From the NCBI RefSeq assembly GCF_004339805.1, contig NZ_SLUI01000005.1, positions 62,001-126,000 on the forward strand: a stretch of 64,000 nucleotides of DNA. The letters are read 5' to 3'. Each line of letters starts with the position of its first letter. The stretch's first letter is position 1. This document shows positions 42,937 to 52,217 of the stretch, piece by piece. The notes under the pieces are model-generated. The model was not told the DNA's origin. It ran no database searches and saw nothing but the letters and a program-made list of their open reading frames with translations. The DNA is from Anaerospora hongkongensis. Its GTDB lineage: Bacteria; Bacillota; Negativicutes; Sporomusales; DSM-15969. Position numbers and translations under genes: made by a program.

Positions 42937-43653
42937 TTAAAACGTCCACTTCGTCAGCACATCTCCCGACTGCCGGAAATAGTCACCGTAGTCGTGAATG
43001 AGATCCTTAATATCCAGACGAACCTTATTCAGATGCAGCTGAATGGTTTTACGCCCTAACTCCACATCCTGCTCCCGGATTGCCTTTACCAGGTTTTTAT
43101 GCTGTTCCAGAACAATAGCAATATCATGTCCACTGGCGATATTCAGCAGGCGAACCCGGTTATAGTGGGCATGCAGCTGCTGCATCATCGCCCAGATACG
43201 GGCTTTTTTACAGCCCTCAAAAATTGTCCGGTGTATATCGTCATCAAGCGAGTAGAACTTGGCATAGTTTTTTTCATCTAAACACAATTCCTGTAAAGCG
43301 ATATAGGATTGCAATTCAAACAGCTTATCTCCGGGAAACTCCTTGCAGGCCAGTTCCACAATCGCAACCTCCAGCTTCTCGCGCAGAAACTTGGATTCTT
43401 CTACTCCTTCCAAATCAATATGCGAGACATAGGTTCCTTTTTGCGGCACAATTTCCAGCAGATCTTCCTGGGAAAGCTGAATAAACGCTTCCCGCACCGG
43501 CGTCCGGCTGACATCAAGCATAGCGGCAATATCTTTTTCCGACAAAGCACTCCCCGGTGGAAAAGAAAAATTCATGATGTTAATTTTTAAAAATCGGTAT
43601 ACATACTCACGGCTTGACTCCTGCAGCAGCCGGGGTACTGTTAAAACGCTCAT
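42937..43653 (-). CDS. GntR-family (FadR/FCD) transcriptional regulator
   Basis: A 238-residue regulator. The N-terminal winged helix (about 15-80) contains GSALSEKDIAAMLDVSRTPVREAFIQLSQEDLLEIVPQKGTYVS, diagnostic for FadR-type GntR proteins. The all-helical FCD effector domain keeps metal-ligand residues in DDDIHRTIF and at later His positions. FCD regulators commonly respond to sugar acids or other carboxylates. It starts 11 bases after the SDR gene and is co-transcribed with it. GAGG precedes the ATG. Probably regulates the pair through the dyad at 44555. Confidence 0.9.
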   Translation of the reverse strand: MSVLTVPRLLQESSREYVYRFLKINIMNFSFPPGSALSEKDIAAMLDVSRTPVREAFIQLSQEDLLEIVPQKGTYVSHIDLEGVEESKFLREKLEVAIVELACKEFPGDKLFELQSYIALQELCLDEKNYAKFYSLDDDIHRTIFEGCKKARIWAMMQQLHAHYNRVRLLNIASGHDIAIVLEQHKNLVKAIREQDVELGRKTIQLHLNKVRLDIKDLIHDYGDYFRQSGDVLTKWTF

Positions 43654-43664
43654 GCTTTTACCTC

Positions 43665-44510
43665 TTACACTCCCGAGTACGCCATAAATCCACCGTCTAC
43701 CGGTACAACAATCCCCGTTACAAAGCCGGATACCTGATCATCGGCCAGCCATACCAGCGTTCCCAGCAGGTCTTCAGGTTGTCCGAAACGACGCATCGGG
43801 GTATGAGTGACAATCTTTTCCGCCCGGGCCGTATAAGAACCATCCGGGTTGGTAAGCAGTGCCCGGTTCTGCTCGGTTAAAAAGAAGCCCGGAGCAATCG
43901 CATTGACACGAATGCCAACCTCTGCCATATGTACGGCCATCCATTGGGTAAAGTTGTTAATTGCCGCCTTAGCGGCACTGTAAGCGGGTACCTTCGTCAT
44001 CGGACAAGGAGCGCTCATCGAGGATATATTGATAATTGTCGTACCTTCCCTGCCCGCCATCTGTTTGGCAAAAATCTGACTGGGAATAAAAGTACCCATA
44101 AAATTCAATTGAAATACATAATCAAAACCAGCTACTTCCATATCAAAGAAGGTCCGTACGCCGTTTTCCTTACACGTAAGATCTTCCAGCTGCAGCGTTT
44201 CCTTAGCGGTTACACCGCGGGGATCATTGCCGCCGGCTCCATTAATCAGAATATCACAAGGTCCTAACTTTTCCGTAACCACAGTTTGCGCTGCCAGTAC
44301 ACTCTGCTGATCCAGTACATTACAAGCAATACCAATTGCGGTCCCGCCGGCCCGAGTAATATCCTCAGCTACTTTCAGTGCCTTATCTTCACTCCGGTTC
44401 AGCACTGCCACTTTAACCCCTAACCGTCCAAGCTCACGTGCCATGGCTCCGCATAAAATACCGCCGCCGCCCGTCACTACTGCTACTTTGCCACGCAGAT
44501 TTTCACTCAT
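43665..44510 (-). CDS. SDR oxidoreductase, probable D-mannonate oxidoreductase (UxuB-like)
   Basis: A 281-residue short-chain dehydrogenase. [17 protein letters not shown] is the NAD(P)-binding Gly motif, NGAGGNDP the NAG-type motif, [30 protein letters not shown] holds the catalytic Ser-Tyr-Lys, and [12 protein letters not shown] is a long substrate loop. The loop and the GFMAYSGV C-terminus resemble YjmF/UxuB-type D-mannonate (fructuronate) oxidoreductases. ATG 44510 with GGAGG eight bases upstream is preferred to an ATG five codons earlier. The linked FCD-GntR regulator fits sugar-acid metabolism, but no uxuA or kdg gene is present here. Confidence 0.82.
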   Translation of the reverse strand: MSENLRGKVAVVTGGGGILCGAMARELGRLGVKVAVLNRSEDKALKVAEDITRAGGTAIGIACNVLDQQSVLAAQTVVTEKLGPCDILINGAGGNDPRGVTAKETLQLEDLTCKENGVRTFFDMEVAGFDYVFQLNFMGTFIPSQIFAKQMAGREGTTIINISSMSAPCPMTKVPAYSAAKAAINNFTQWMAVHMAEVGIRVNAIAPGFFLTEQNRALLTNPDGSYTARAEKIVTHTPMRRFGQPEDLLGTLVWLADDQVSGFVTGIVVPVDGGFMAYSGV

Positions 44511-44554
44511 GATTCTTGCCTCCACATCATTATTCGCTTAAATGTCTATCTTTA

Positions 44555-44574
44555 CATAGTACCATATTAGTATG
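44555..44574. promoter_or_regulatory. Imperfect dyad, possible GntR operator
   Basis: A 20-base interrupted palindrome (CATAGTACC...TTAGTATG) with 14 of 20 positions symmetric lies 45 bases upstream of the SDR start. FCD regulators bind short dyads of this kind, and the regulator is encoded in the same operon. Confidence 0.35.
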
Positions 44575-44676
44575 CAAGAACCAATTGCAGCCACCTTAAC
44601 TAAACACAGTTTTCCCCGCCTTTATGAGCAAATCCTTCCAAAACAAATTCCTAGCGTACTATTTCAAAAACTTGGG

Positions 44677-45087
44677 TTACCGCAGCAGCCCCAGGCTGCC
44701 GGTCAGTTTATTTATTTTCTTCTCCGGGCCGTACAGGCATATTCCCAGATAAGCAAGCCGGGAAGCTGTATAGCAGGTAAGAATATCCACATAACTTTCA
44801 TAATCCCGGCATTTCTGAGCAATTTCAGAAAAATCAATGACAGTCACCGCCGGATCACCGCCTGCCCCAATTGCCTCGCGAATCCCTTTTATTTGATCCT
44901 TGGTGCCTGCAAGCAGGGGAATCGTTTTTGTGGTAATCCCCACATGTACATTGCCATCCGCGTCCTGGATGTCACGGCCCACAATCTCCTCCGGAAATAG
45001 TTTTCCCAAACTGATCCCTAAGACTGCCGCAGTATTGGCGATCAGCCCCATGGGCAGTTCCCGGTCAATAACCATAACAATTTTCAT
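44677..45087 (-). CDS. DUF2000 family protein
   Basis: A 136-residue protein of the DUF2000 family. It starts KIVMVIDRELPMGLIANTAAVLGISLG, the family signature with a structural link to the Pth2 (peptidyl-tRNA hydrolase 2) fold. GRDIQDADGNVHVGITTKTIPLLAG follows. No enzymatic activity is established for the group. It lies 96 bases downstream of an AraC regulator on the same strand, with a terminator between them. GGTGG precedes the ATG. Confidence 0.85.
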   Translation of the reverse strand: MKIVMVIDRELPMGLIANTAAVLGISLGKLFPEEIVGRDIQDADGNVHVGITTKTIPLLAGTKDQIKGIREAIGAGGDPAVTVIDFSEIAQKCRDYESYVDILTCYTASRLAYLGICLYGPEKKINKLTGSLGLLR

Positions 45088-45149
45088 AGTTGTACACCAC
45101 CTTTTGGCCTATCATAGCAAGATCCGTTTGGCCTGTATTGTAAAAAATT

Positions 45150-45173
45150 GCTGATACCCTCGGAGGTATCAGC
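45150..45173 (-). terminator. Terminator of the AraC gene
   Basis: GCTGATACC pairs with GGTATCAGC around a six-base loop, followed on the minus strand by AATTTTTT. It lies just past the AraC stop codon. Confidence 0.82.
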
Positions 45174-45183
45174 AACTTCTTTT

Positions 45184-45993
45184 TTAGCTTTGATAGTGAT
45201 CAGGGGTCACGCCTGTATACGCTTTAAAAACCTTTGTGAAATGACTTTGATCGTAAAAACCGGCGTCAAGCGCAACTTCAGCCAGCGGCCGGTGCTTGAG
45301 CAATTCCTTTTTAGCATAATTTACCCGCAGCAAGGTTTGATAGGTATGAGGGGGTATCTGATAAAACTGTTTAAATAGCCGAATGATATGAAATTTATTT
45401 AAACCGGATACGGCTTCCAACTGTTCCAGCGTAATTTTCTCTAAAAAACAATGCTGTACATAATCCCGAATTACCTTTAACTTAGGCTGGGCTTCGTTGC
45501 TATCGATATAATCGAGCACTATCCCTCCTGCCAGAGTCTGCTCAAAGAAAGCAGCAATCACAGCCTCCTTTTCCAGCGGACTTGCCTCCGACTGAAAAGC
45601 TTGCAGCAGCATATTTGACGCATAAACAGCCTCATGACCGGCAGCCGCTTTAATAATAGGCCGGTTCCAGAAACAGTATTTATGGCTGCTGATAAAGCCT
45701 TGCACCCATTTGGCATCGACAAACAGCATGGTATATGCCCACTGATCCGGCTGAAAGGGGTTGCAGGAATGGATCGAATCAGGCGGCAGGAAAACCACTG
45801 TTTGAGGAGCCAGGATCGTAGTTTGTCCTCTGCACCAAAAAAAGCTTTGCCCCTGTTCAACAATTCCTACGGAATATTCCTCATGAGCGTGTTTCCGATA
45901 AGAAAGCTCTCCTGTACTGCATTGCTTCAGCTCAAAAAACGGCAGATAGGGATCGCGATAAAAACTGACCTTACTATTTTCTGCTGCCGGCAT
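45184..45993 (-). CDS. AraC-family transcriptional regulator
   Basis: About 269 residues. An N-terminal cupin-like sensor domain (residues 15-150; HAHEEYSVGIVEQG and PQTVVFLPPDSIHSCNP) is followed by two helix-turn-helix units at the C-terminus. The second is the conserved PLAEVALDAGFYDQSHFTKVFKAYTGVTPDHYQ. GTG 46008 is in frame, but GAGAGGTGG is well spaced for ATG 45993. It is divergent from the CPA1 antiporter gene and upstream of the DUF2000 gene, either of which could be its target. Confidence 0.88.
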   Translation of the reverse strand: MPAAENSKVSFYRDPYLPFFELKQCSTGELSYRKHAHEEYSVGIVEQGQSFFWCRGQTTILAPQTVVFLPPDSIHSCNPFQPDQWAYTMLFVDAKWVQGFISSHKYCFWNRPIIKAAAGHEAVYASNMLLQAFQSEASPLEKEAVIAAFFEQTLAGGIVLDYIDSNEAQPKLKVIRDYVQHCFLEKITLEQLEAVSGLNKFHIIRLFKQFYQIPPHTYQTLLRVNYAKKELLKHRPLAEVALDAGFYDQSHFTKVFKAYTGVTPDHYQS

Positions 45994-46137
45994 ATTACCA
46001 CCTCTCACTGATATTGTATCATATCGACGGCTTACTGCCAGACACGCTGCGTACGCAGCCCTGTTATTCTCCTTGGCAAAACGGTAAATACTACATCATA
46101 TTCAGCAACGATTGCTGCAAAAGGAGGTCGAGCGGCT

Positions 46138-48147
46138 TTGGAGTTATTTTTAAATGTCCTGGTTCTCCTGGTATTAATCGGCCTGTCTATTATCTTAAAC
46201 CGCTTTATCCCCTTCGTTCCCGTTCCCTTGATCCAAATTGGCCTGGGAATTGGCATTGCCTATTGGCCTGCCGGTATCCATCTGCCGCTAAATCCTGAAC
46301 TTTTTTTTGTGCTGTTTATCGCTCCCCTTTTATTCAATGACGGGAAGCGCATGCCGCGGGAACAATTATGGAATTTACGGCTGCCGATTATTTTACTGGC
46401 TTTAGGCTTAGTATTTGTTACCGTATTTATTATGGGCTATATCATTCATTGGATGATCCCTGCAATCCCTTTATCGGCTGCTTTTGCTTTAGCGGCAATC
46501 CTGTCGCCTACAGATGCGGTTGCCGTCAGCGCCTTGGCAGGACGGAGCTCCTTGCCCAAAAGCCTGATGCATTTGCTGGAAGGCGAAGCACTAATGAATG
46601 ATGCTTCCGGTTTAGTCGCCTTTAAATTTGCCGTAGCGGCCACCGTAACCGGTGTTTTTTCCTTACTGCAGGCAGCCAGCAGCTTTACTGTCATCGCGCT
46701 CGGCGGACTGGCCAGCGGAGTTATCCTTTCTTATGTACTGATAAGGCTGCGTATGTTTATCCGCCGCTCCGGCATGGAAGACGTGACCATGCACATGCTC
46801 ATCCTGCTTTTAACACCCTTTATTGTGTATATGTGCGCTGAGGAAATTGGTGTATCAGGAATTTTAGCTGTTGTGGCAGGCGGCATTACGCATGCCATAG
46901 AGCGGGATCACTCCGAGTCGGCAATGGCTAAATTACAGGTGGTTTCAGCAAGCACCTGGTCAGTCGTTCTATTCATTTTGAATGGCATTGTCTTTTTAAT
47001 TTTGGGACTACAGATTCCTGCTGTGACCTCCGTCATATTCCGTGACGCCGCAGTCAGCAATACCCAGGTTATGCTTTATATTGCTATCATTTCCCTTTGC
47101 CTGCTGTTCCTTCGCTTCCTCTGGAATTTCGTACTCTTAAAAGAAAAATGGATAGCGGAAGAAAACAGCACCACCCTGCCGCATATGCATTCGGTAATCT
47201 TGATTACTATTGCCGGTGTGCGGGGTACGCTTACACTGGCCGGTGCATTTTCCATCCCCTTTGTATTGCAGGACGGCGGTCCCTTTCCTGAACGCTCTTT
47301 GATTATCTTTCTTGCGGCGGGTGTTATTTTGTTTACGCTCATCGCCGCAAGCATTCTCCTGCCGCTGCTTGCAGCAAAGCATGAGAGCACGCATTCCGCT
47401 GACCAGTCTTCAATAGAATTTCAAGCACGAAGAAAGATTATCGGCACTGTCATCAGCACCTTAAAAGAAGAAATGAGTTACGAGAATAAAACGGCCACTC
47501 TTTCCATCCTTTCGCGCTACGAAAAACTCCTGCATCAAACCTTGCAGCAAGAACCCGCTGCCTTAAAACCCCGCGGGCAGGAAACAGGCCTCAGGCTCAT
47601 TGGTCTGCACGCCGAAAAGGCCGAAGTAGAGCATCTGCTGGAGACAGGGCAGCTTTCCCAGGACACGGCCTATCATCTTCAAAAGCATTTTACCGAAGTA
47701 GAAGCAGCCTTATCGACAAAAACAAATTTTGGCTTCTTTTTCTTGCGCACTTTTGTAAAGCATCTCCTGGCAAGATTAATCCATAAGAAAAAAGATAGAA
47801 AAACGGAAATTCAGGAAATGCGTTTTGCCAGACTGCGGACTGCCAAAGCAGCGATTGCTGCCATTCGCAATCATAGCAATGAACAAAACAGACCGGCCTC
47901 GCTTGCACTGATCGACAGCTACTATAAATCCATCGAGCGCTTCAGCCTGCAGGCCCAGTATCCACACGGCAAGGACCTCTTAAATAAGCAAAAAAAAGAG
48001 CTGCAGCTAAAAGCCATTCAAATAGAACGGAACGAGGTGCAGACTCTTTTTGAAACCGGAGAGATCAATCGCGATATTGCCAATAATCTGCGCAGATCGA
48101 TTAATTACTTCGAGGCAACCATTCTGGAAGCGGAGCTTAACAGTTAA
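46138..48147 (+). CDS. CPA1-family Na+/H+ antiporter
   Basis: A 669-residue cation/proton antiporter. Residues 1-415 form about twelve membrane helices with ALAAILSPTDAVAVSAL (the ion-binding Asp region of helix 5) and LLEGEALMNDASGLVAF (the ND pair region of helix 6), as in NhaP/NhaG antiporters. Residues from about 425 are a long soluble helical domain with two similar segments (HLLETGQLSQDTAYHLQKHF and TLFETGEINRDIANNLRRSI), typical of YjcE-like CPA1 proteins. The TTG start at 46138 is supported by AAAGGAGG. Its last 11 bases overlap the convergent LysE gene. Confidence 0.9.
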   Translation: MELFLNVLVLLVLIGLSIILNRFIPFVPVPLIQIGLGIGIAYWPAGIHLPLNPELFFVLFIAPLLFNDGKRMPREQLWNLRLPIILLALGLVFVTVFIMGYIIHWMIPAIPLSAAFALAAILSPTDAVAVSALAGRSSLPKSLMHLLEGEALMNDASGLVAFKFAVAATVTGVFSLLQAASSFTVIALGGLASGVILSYVLIRLRMFIRRSGMEDVTMHMLILLLTPFIVYMCAEEIGVSGILAVVAGGITHAIERDHSESAMAKLQVVSASTWSVVLFILNGIVFLILGLQIPAVTSVIFRDAAVSNTQVMLYIAIISLCLLFLRFLWNFVLLKEKWIAEENSTTLPHMHSVILITIAGVRGTLTLAGAFSIPFVLQDGGPFPERSLIIFLAAGVILFTLIAASILLPLLAAKHESTHSADQSSIEFQARRKIIGTVISTLKEEMSYENKTATLSILSRYEKLLHQTLQQEPAALKPRGQETGLRLIGLHAEKAEVEHLLETGQLSQDTAYHLQKHFTEVEAALSTKTNFGFFFLRTFVKHLLARLIHKKKDRKTEIQEMRFARLRTAKAAIAAIRNHSNEQNRPASLALIDSYYKSIERFSLQAQYPHGKDLLNKQKKELQLKAIQIERNEVQTLFETGEINRDIANNLRRSINYFEATILEAELNS

Positions 48148-48748
48148 GCAGGCTCCATATCCCAAAACCGGCAATACAAGCTCCTGACAAGCGGTTGATC
48201 CCGATCATCCGTCGCTGATCAAACGCTGAACGGAGGAAATTTACCGTGCTGCTCAAGAACAGCCACCACAGCAGAGAGCCTGTAAAGACTCCCATAACTA
48301 AGAAAGTCCCCAGGATATGATCCCCGCCGGTTGTGCCCACACCTAATCCGGCAAAAATGGCGGCAAAAGACAAAATCGTCATTGGATTCGTCATCGTTAA
48401 AATAAACACTGATCCATAGGCACCGGCAAGCCCCTTGTTTCCTGCTGCCCCTGCAGCTGCCGACGGAATTGCCTGATAGGTAGTAAATCCTAAGTACAGC
48501 AAAAAAGCTCCACCGAATAAACGCAGCACCAATTGCTGTTCCACCAGAAAGCCGGATACGACCGTTATACCAAAGGCTGCAATGCAGCCATAGACCGCAT
48601 CGGCTGTTGCGGCCCCCAGGCCTGACATAAACCCACTGAGCATGCCATTCGCCAGCGTCCGGCGAATGCATAAAAGACCGATAGGGCCTACAGGAGCTGC
48701 GATGGATAACCCTAATAATACTCCTTTCCCAAACATCACCATCTCCAT
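48137..48748 (-). CDS. LysE-family amino acid exporter
   Basis: A 203-residue, six-span LysE/RhtB-type exporter. The N-terminal GLSIAAPVGPIGLLCIRRTLANGMLSG is the family signature, followed by GLGAATADAVYG and the FILTMTNPMTILSFAAIFAGLG helix. It probably exports an amino acid. It starts three bases after the end of the Lrp/AsnC gene on the same strand, so the two form an operon in which the exporter is likely induced by the same amino acid. Confidence 0.9.
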   Translation of the reverse strand: MEMVMFGKGVLLGLSIAAPVGPIGLLCIRRTLANGMLSGFMSGLGAATADAVYGCIAAFGITVVSGFLVEQQLVLRLFGGAFLLYLGFTTYQAIPSAAAGAAGNKGLAGAYGSVFILTMTNPMTILSFAAIFAGLGVGTTGGDHILGTFLVMGVFTGSLLWWLFLSSTVNFLRSAFDQRRMIGINRLSGACIAGFGIWSLLNC

Positions 48749-48751
48749 AGT

Positions 48752-49210
48752 CTACTTACCCTCCCACTTCACCGGCAGTACGGGGGTCTCTTTTACCGTA
48801 GATAAAATGACGGTTGTTCTGGTCTTGATGCCTGGCAGTGCTTTAATTTCTTCACTGATCAGGCGTTCCAGATCCCGGGTCCCGGAGCAGCGCACCTTGA
48901 TCATATAGTCCTGCTCCCCGGCAATGTGATGGCATTCCAGTACTTCAGCCAAGTTCATCACCAACCGCAAGAAATCACTTCTCACTTCAGGCCTTTCTAA
49001 CGTTACCGCAATCATTGCTGCCAGGCCGCAGCCTATTTCGTCAGGATTAATTAAAGCAGCATAGCCTTTGATTACTCCCGTTTCTTCCAGCTTGCGAACC
49101 CGGTCGGCTGCCGCCGGCGCCGACAATCCCAATAATGCCCCCAACTCAGCCCAAGTAGTTCGCGCATGTCGCATGAGTTGTTCAATTATTTTCAAATCAT
49201 TACTATTCAT
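48752..49210 (-). CDS. Lrp/AsnC-family transcriptional regulator
   Basis: A 152-residue regulator. The N-terminal helix-turn-helix (residues 3-60; ARTTWAELGALLGLSAPAAADRVRKLEETGVIKGYAALINP) is followed by the RAM ligand-binding domain (ECHHIAGEQDYMIKVRCSGTRDLERLI). The ligand is usually an amino acid. AAGG precedes the ATG. It is co-transcribed with the LysE exporter, the standard arrangement for feedback control of amino acid efflux. Confidence 0.93.
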   Translation of the reverse strand: MNSNDLKIIEQLMRHARTTWAELGALLGLSAPAAADRVRKLEETGVIKGYAALINPDEIGCGLAAMIAVTLERPEVRSDFLRLVMNLAEVLECHHIAGEQDYMIKVRCSGTRDLERLISEEIKALPGIKTRTTVILSTVKETPVLPVKWEGK

Positions 49211-49365
49211 AATAAAATACCTTCATTTGCAATGTTTTTACTATATATTACATTCAAATGCAAGATAAGTAAAGTATTTTTATGGAGTAATTGCAACTTT
49301 TCCGATCCACCCCGTTACAAACCGCATATGCTATAGCATATAAGACTTAAGTGGCGGTGAAAAGA

Positions 49366-50037
49366 ATGACCAGGGGCACATTGCTTTCTAGCCAGGATAT
49401 CTGTGAAATGACAGCTATTCCCGGCGGCTTGCCGGACTATCCACAGTTTCAGGTCAAGGCACAGTATCCTGTACCGGACAGTTCAATGACATTATCTTCC
49501 CCTATCCGGATTGACGCACTGGACAGATCGATCCTCCTGGTATCCAGGCCCTTATCCCATAAATATGACCCTCAAATTGCAGGCTTTCAATCAACCAACC
49601 TCCAGCTGCTGCAGTTCTTAAAGACCGATGCATTTGCGTACGAAGAGGCGGGCAACACGGTTACAACCTTGTTTTTCGACAAGCAGGACAATACGTTAGT
49701 CGCCTATTGCGCAACGAAATGCTCTACCGTAAAAAAAAGAGGGGATAAAATATTCTGCCTGTGTCCGTGTGTTGAAATTGCCGTATTATGTGTTGACGAC
49801 CGGTACCGGTTTCGCGGTATTGGCCAGGCAATTATTAAGCATATTCTTCAGGAGATTCTAAAAATAAGAAAAATAGCAGGTGTACAGCTTGTTACGCTAT
49901 TTGCAGTAGCTGATGCCGTGGAATTTTATGAAATGCTCGATTTTCGCAAGCTGGAAAAGGATATGAAGCTCTTGTATGCACCTGTGCATAAAACCTGCGT
50001 TCCCATGTACGTAAACCTGCCCGGCAAATTGACTTAG
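49366..50037 (+). CDS. GNAT-domain protein of unknown specificity
   Basis: About 223 residues. The C-terminal 110 residues form a GNAT-like acetyltransferase core: IAVLCVDDRYRFRGIGQAIIKHILQE contains the R-x-x-G-x-G/A acetyl-CoA loop, and EFYEMLDFRKL is the typical final segment. The first 100 residues do not match a domain I know. An in-frame GTG at 49351 is possible, but the GGCGGTGAAAAG spacing slightly favours ATG 49366. It is a single gene ended by a strong hairpin. Size and N-terminal extension are unlike simple drug-type GNATs. Confidence 0.7.
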   Translation: MTRGTLLSSQDICEMTAIPGGLPDYPQFQVKAQYPVPDSSMTLSSPIRIDALDRSILLVSRPLSHKYDPQIAGFQSTNLQLLQFLKTDAFAYEEAGNTVTTLFFDKQDNTLVAYCATKCSTVKKRGDKIFCLCPCVEIAVLCVDDRYRFRGIGQAIIKHILQEILKIRKIAGVQLVTLFAVADAVEFYEMLDFRKLEKDMKLLYAPVHKTCVPMYVNLPGKLT

Positions 50038-50061
50038 TCTAAAATAGCACTTTTCCCCAAT

Positions 50062-50105
50062 AAAGAGAGGCTGCCAGAGTCTAAAGACTCTGGCAGCCTC
50101 TCTTT
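50062..50105. terminator. Perfect 20-bp terminator hairpin
   Basis: The arms 50062-50081 and 50086-50105 are exactly complementary around TAAA, with AAAG/CTTT ends. It serves the GNAT gene on the plus strand and the hydrogenase-like gene ending at 50110 on the minus strand. Confidence 0.88.
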
Positions 50106-50109
50106 GCAT

Positions 50110-51615
50110 CTATTCCACTTTCTGGCCAACATGCCAATGTCCGCCCTGATTGAGCTTAGCCATTGCAACGGGATTATTAACAGAGACTTTCACTTCCAGC
50201 CCTCCGGCAAACTGTTCGACAAGCCTGGAAGTCACCCGGACATCGCCAATCGTGCCCGGTCCGCCTACACAACCACCCATACAGGCCATACCTTCCATTA
50301 AGTTGGCCGCAATTTTTCCGCTTTTGATTTGCTTAAGCTCGGTGACACAAGCAGCAAGGCCTTCAGAGCGATGGGCGGCTACTTCCATAGCCGGTGCCAG
50401 CTCTTTGGCCGTATTGAGCACGGCTGCAAGCACGCCTCCCGTGCGGGCGAACTGATAACTGTCCCGGGAAGATTCACCGCTATAATCATCGGCCATTGCT
50501 GCCAAATCAATATCTTTGCCGGTAAACATGGCGCCCAGCTCATCAAAGGTAAGAACATAATCGATTGTGCCGGGGTAGTTAAGTGCCTCCGCTTTCTTAG
50601 CAATACAGGGACCAATAAACACTACGATGGCTTCCGGATCTTCCGTCTTTATCACTTTTGCAACTGCAACCATCGGAGATACAGTGGTAGAAACGTGACT
50701 CTTCAGCTCAGGCATATGCTTGTCCACCATACCAACAAAAGCCGGGCAGCACGACGTAGTCATAAACAACTCGCCAGCTTCACGGCGGCTGACAAACTCC
50801 TTTGTTTCTTCCAGTGTAACAATATCCGCACCCAGTGCAACTTCCCTGACCTGCTGAAAACCCAGCTGCCTGATAGCGGAAAATATTTGTCCCGGCCTGA
50901 TCTTAAGGCCGTATTGACCTACTACGGCTGGTGCAACTACAGCATAAACAGGCTTGTTATGTCTAATTTGCTGAATGATTTGCACGATCTGCGAACGGTC
51001 ACTGATCGCGCCAAAGGGGCAGCTGACTTTACAGGCGCCGCACTGAACGCATTTATCATAATCAATAACGGCCCGCCGGTCGGCACCGGCAGTAATTGCT
51101 TTCAGTTCACAGGCCCGTTCACAGGGTCGGCTGATTTCAATAATCGCGCCATAAGGGCAGGACTTTTTACACAGTCCGCACTCGACACATTTTGTTTTAT
51201 CAATATAGGCTTGGTTTTGCACCACCATAATGGCTTTTTTCGGACAAGCGGCAATACAGTGATGAGCAATACAGTTACGACAGGCATCTGTGACCAGAAA
51301 TTTATCAATCGGACAGCGATCACAGGCTTCGGGCAGCACGCTGATTACCGGTGTATCCGTTATGCTTCCGGCCAGTGCCTGTTCGACGTTGGCTGCTATA
51401 TCGGCACAAATCGGCTGACTGAGGGCACTGTTAATTCGTTCGTTGAGTACGGCCCGCTCCTTATGAACGCAACACCGGTAACGTGGTCCTTCTTCCGTAA
51501 CGACTGTATGCGGAATTTCCTGAATATGTTCCTGAAGCTCCCCCGCATAGGCAAGTCTGGCAATTTCAGATAATACACTTCTGCGTAATTTAACAACTTC
51601 CGTTACTTGGGCCAT
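50110..51615 (-). CDS. [FeFe] hydrogenase-like protein, group B type
   Basis: A 501-residue iron-sulfur protein. Cys clusters for several [4Fe-4S] centres lie at about 100-220: CRNCIAHHCIAACP, CVECGLCKKSCP, and CVQCGACKVSCP. The H-cluster motifs follow: TSCCPAF (L1), FIGPCIAKKAEA (L2, GPC in place of MPC) and EGMACMGGCVGGPG (L3). All four H-cluster cysteines are visible. This pattern fits the less-studied group B enzymes rather than HydA of group A. No small subunit adjoins. ATG 51615 with GGAGGAAGG is chosen. It follows korC by 73 bases, so it is probably co-transcribed with the 2-oxoacid oxidoreductase. Confidence 0.85.
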   Translation of the reverse strand: MAQVTEVVKLRRSVLSEIARLAYAGELQEHIQEIPHTVVTEEGPRYRCCVHKERAVLNERINSALSQPICADIAANVEQALAGSITDTPVISVLPEACDRCPIDKFLVTDACRNCIAHHCIAACPKKAIMVVQNQAYIDKTKCVECGLCKKSCPYGAIIEISRPCERACELKAITAGADRRAVIDYDKCVQCGACKVSCPFGAISDRSQIVQIIQQIRHNKPVYAVVAPAVVGQYGLKIRPGQIFSAIRQLGFQQVREVALGADIVTLEETKEFVSRREAGELFMTTSCCPAFVGMVDKHMPELKSHVSTTVSPMVAVAKVIKTEDPEAIVVFIGPCIAKKAEALNYPGTIDYVLTFDELGAMFTGKDIDLAAMADDYSGESSRDSYQFARTGGVLAAVLNTAKELAPAMEVAAHRSEGLAACVTELKQIKSGKIAANLMEGMACMGGCVGGPGTIGDVRVTSRLVEQFAGGLEVKVSVNNPVAMAKLNQGGHWHVGQKVE

Positions 51616-51688
51616 GCCTTCCTCCTCTAAATAAATGCGGCATGCACCGACCCGAAGGCGGTTCATGCCGCTCACTTATATATGCCTG

Positions 51689-52216
51689 CTATTTCACCAT
51701 ATCCATACCTAATTGCAAGGCTTTTTCATTAATCGCTTCCGTTCCTTTGGGAACTTTGGATAATACCGCTTTTGTCAGAGATTCAATTGTGACAACACCG
51801 GTAATTTTCGCTATCGCACCAAGCGCAATGATATTGGCAAACAGGGATTTTCCCAGTTCCTCCTGCGCCGTGTGGGTAATCGGAAGCTCATAAACTTTAC
51901 TGTATTTTTTCTCCGGCAGTTTTTCCACGAACAAGCTGTCGGTGATAAGTATTCCTTCTTCCGGAAGGTCTACAGTGTATTTCTTACAGGCTTCCTGACT
52001 CATCGCCAATACAACATTCGGTACGGTAATCTTCGGATAGCGGATTACTTTATCCGAAATCAGCACTTCCGATTTACTGGAACCGCCCCGGGCTTCCGGA
52101 CCATACGATTGGGACTGAATTGCATTCTTGCCGTCCAGCAGTGCCGCCTCCGCAAGAATAATACCGGCCAGTATCAAACCCTGTCCGCCTGTGCCTGATA
52201 ATCGCAGCTGTTGCAT
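51689..52216 (-). CDS. korC: 2-oxoacid:ferredoxin oxidoreductase subunit gamma
   Basis: A 175-residue gamma subunit. LSGTGGQGLILAGIILAEAAL and QSQSYGPEARGGSSKSEVLIS are the hallmark blocks of the POR/KOR gamma domain, which contacts coenzyme A. GGAGGCAAATAGG precedes ATG 52216, and this start lies two bases from the end of korB. It is the fourth subunit gene of the korDABC cluster. Together they oxidise a 2-oxoacid, probably 2-oxoglutarate, to its acyl-CoA while reducing ferredoxin; the reverse carboxylation is also possible. Confidence 0.92.
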   Translation of the reverse strand: MQQLRLSGTGGQGLILAGIILAEAALLDGKNAIQSQSYGPEARGGSSKSEVLISDKVIRYPKITVPNVVLAMSQEACKKYTVDLPEEGILITDSLFVEKLPEKKYSKVYELPITHTAQEELGKSLFANIIALGAIAKITGVVTIESLTKAVLSKVPKGTEAINEKALQLGMDMVK

Positions 52217-52217
52217 C

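Noticed and set aside
50329-51573. Long plus-strand open frame (414 codons) antisense to the hydrogenase-like gene
   Set aside because: No ribosome site, no domain, and it mirrors a Cys-rich gene with strong iron-sulfur motifs on the other strand.
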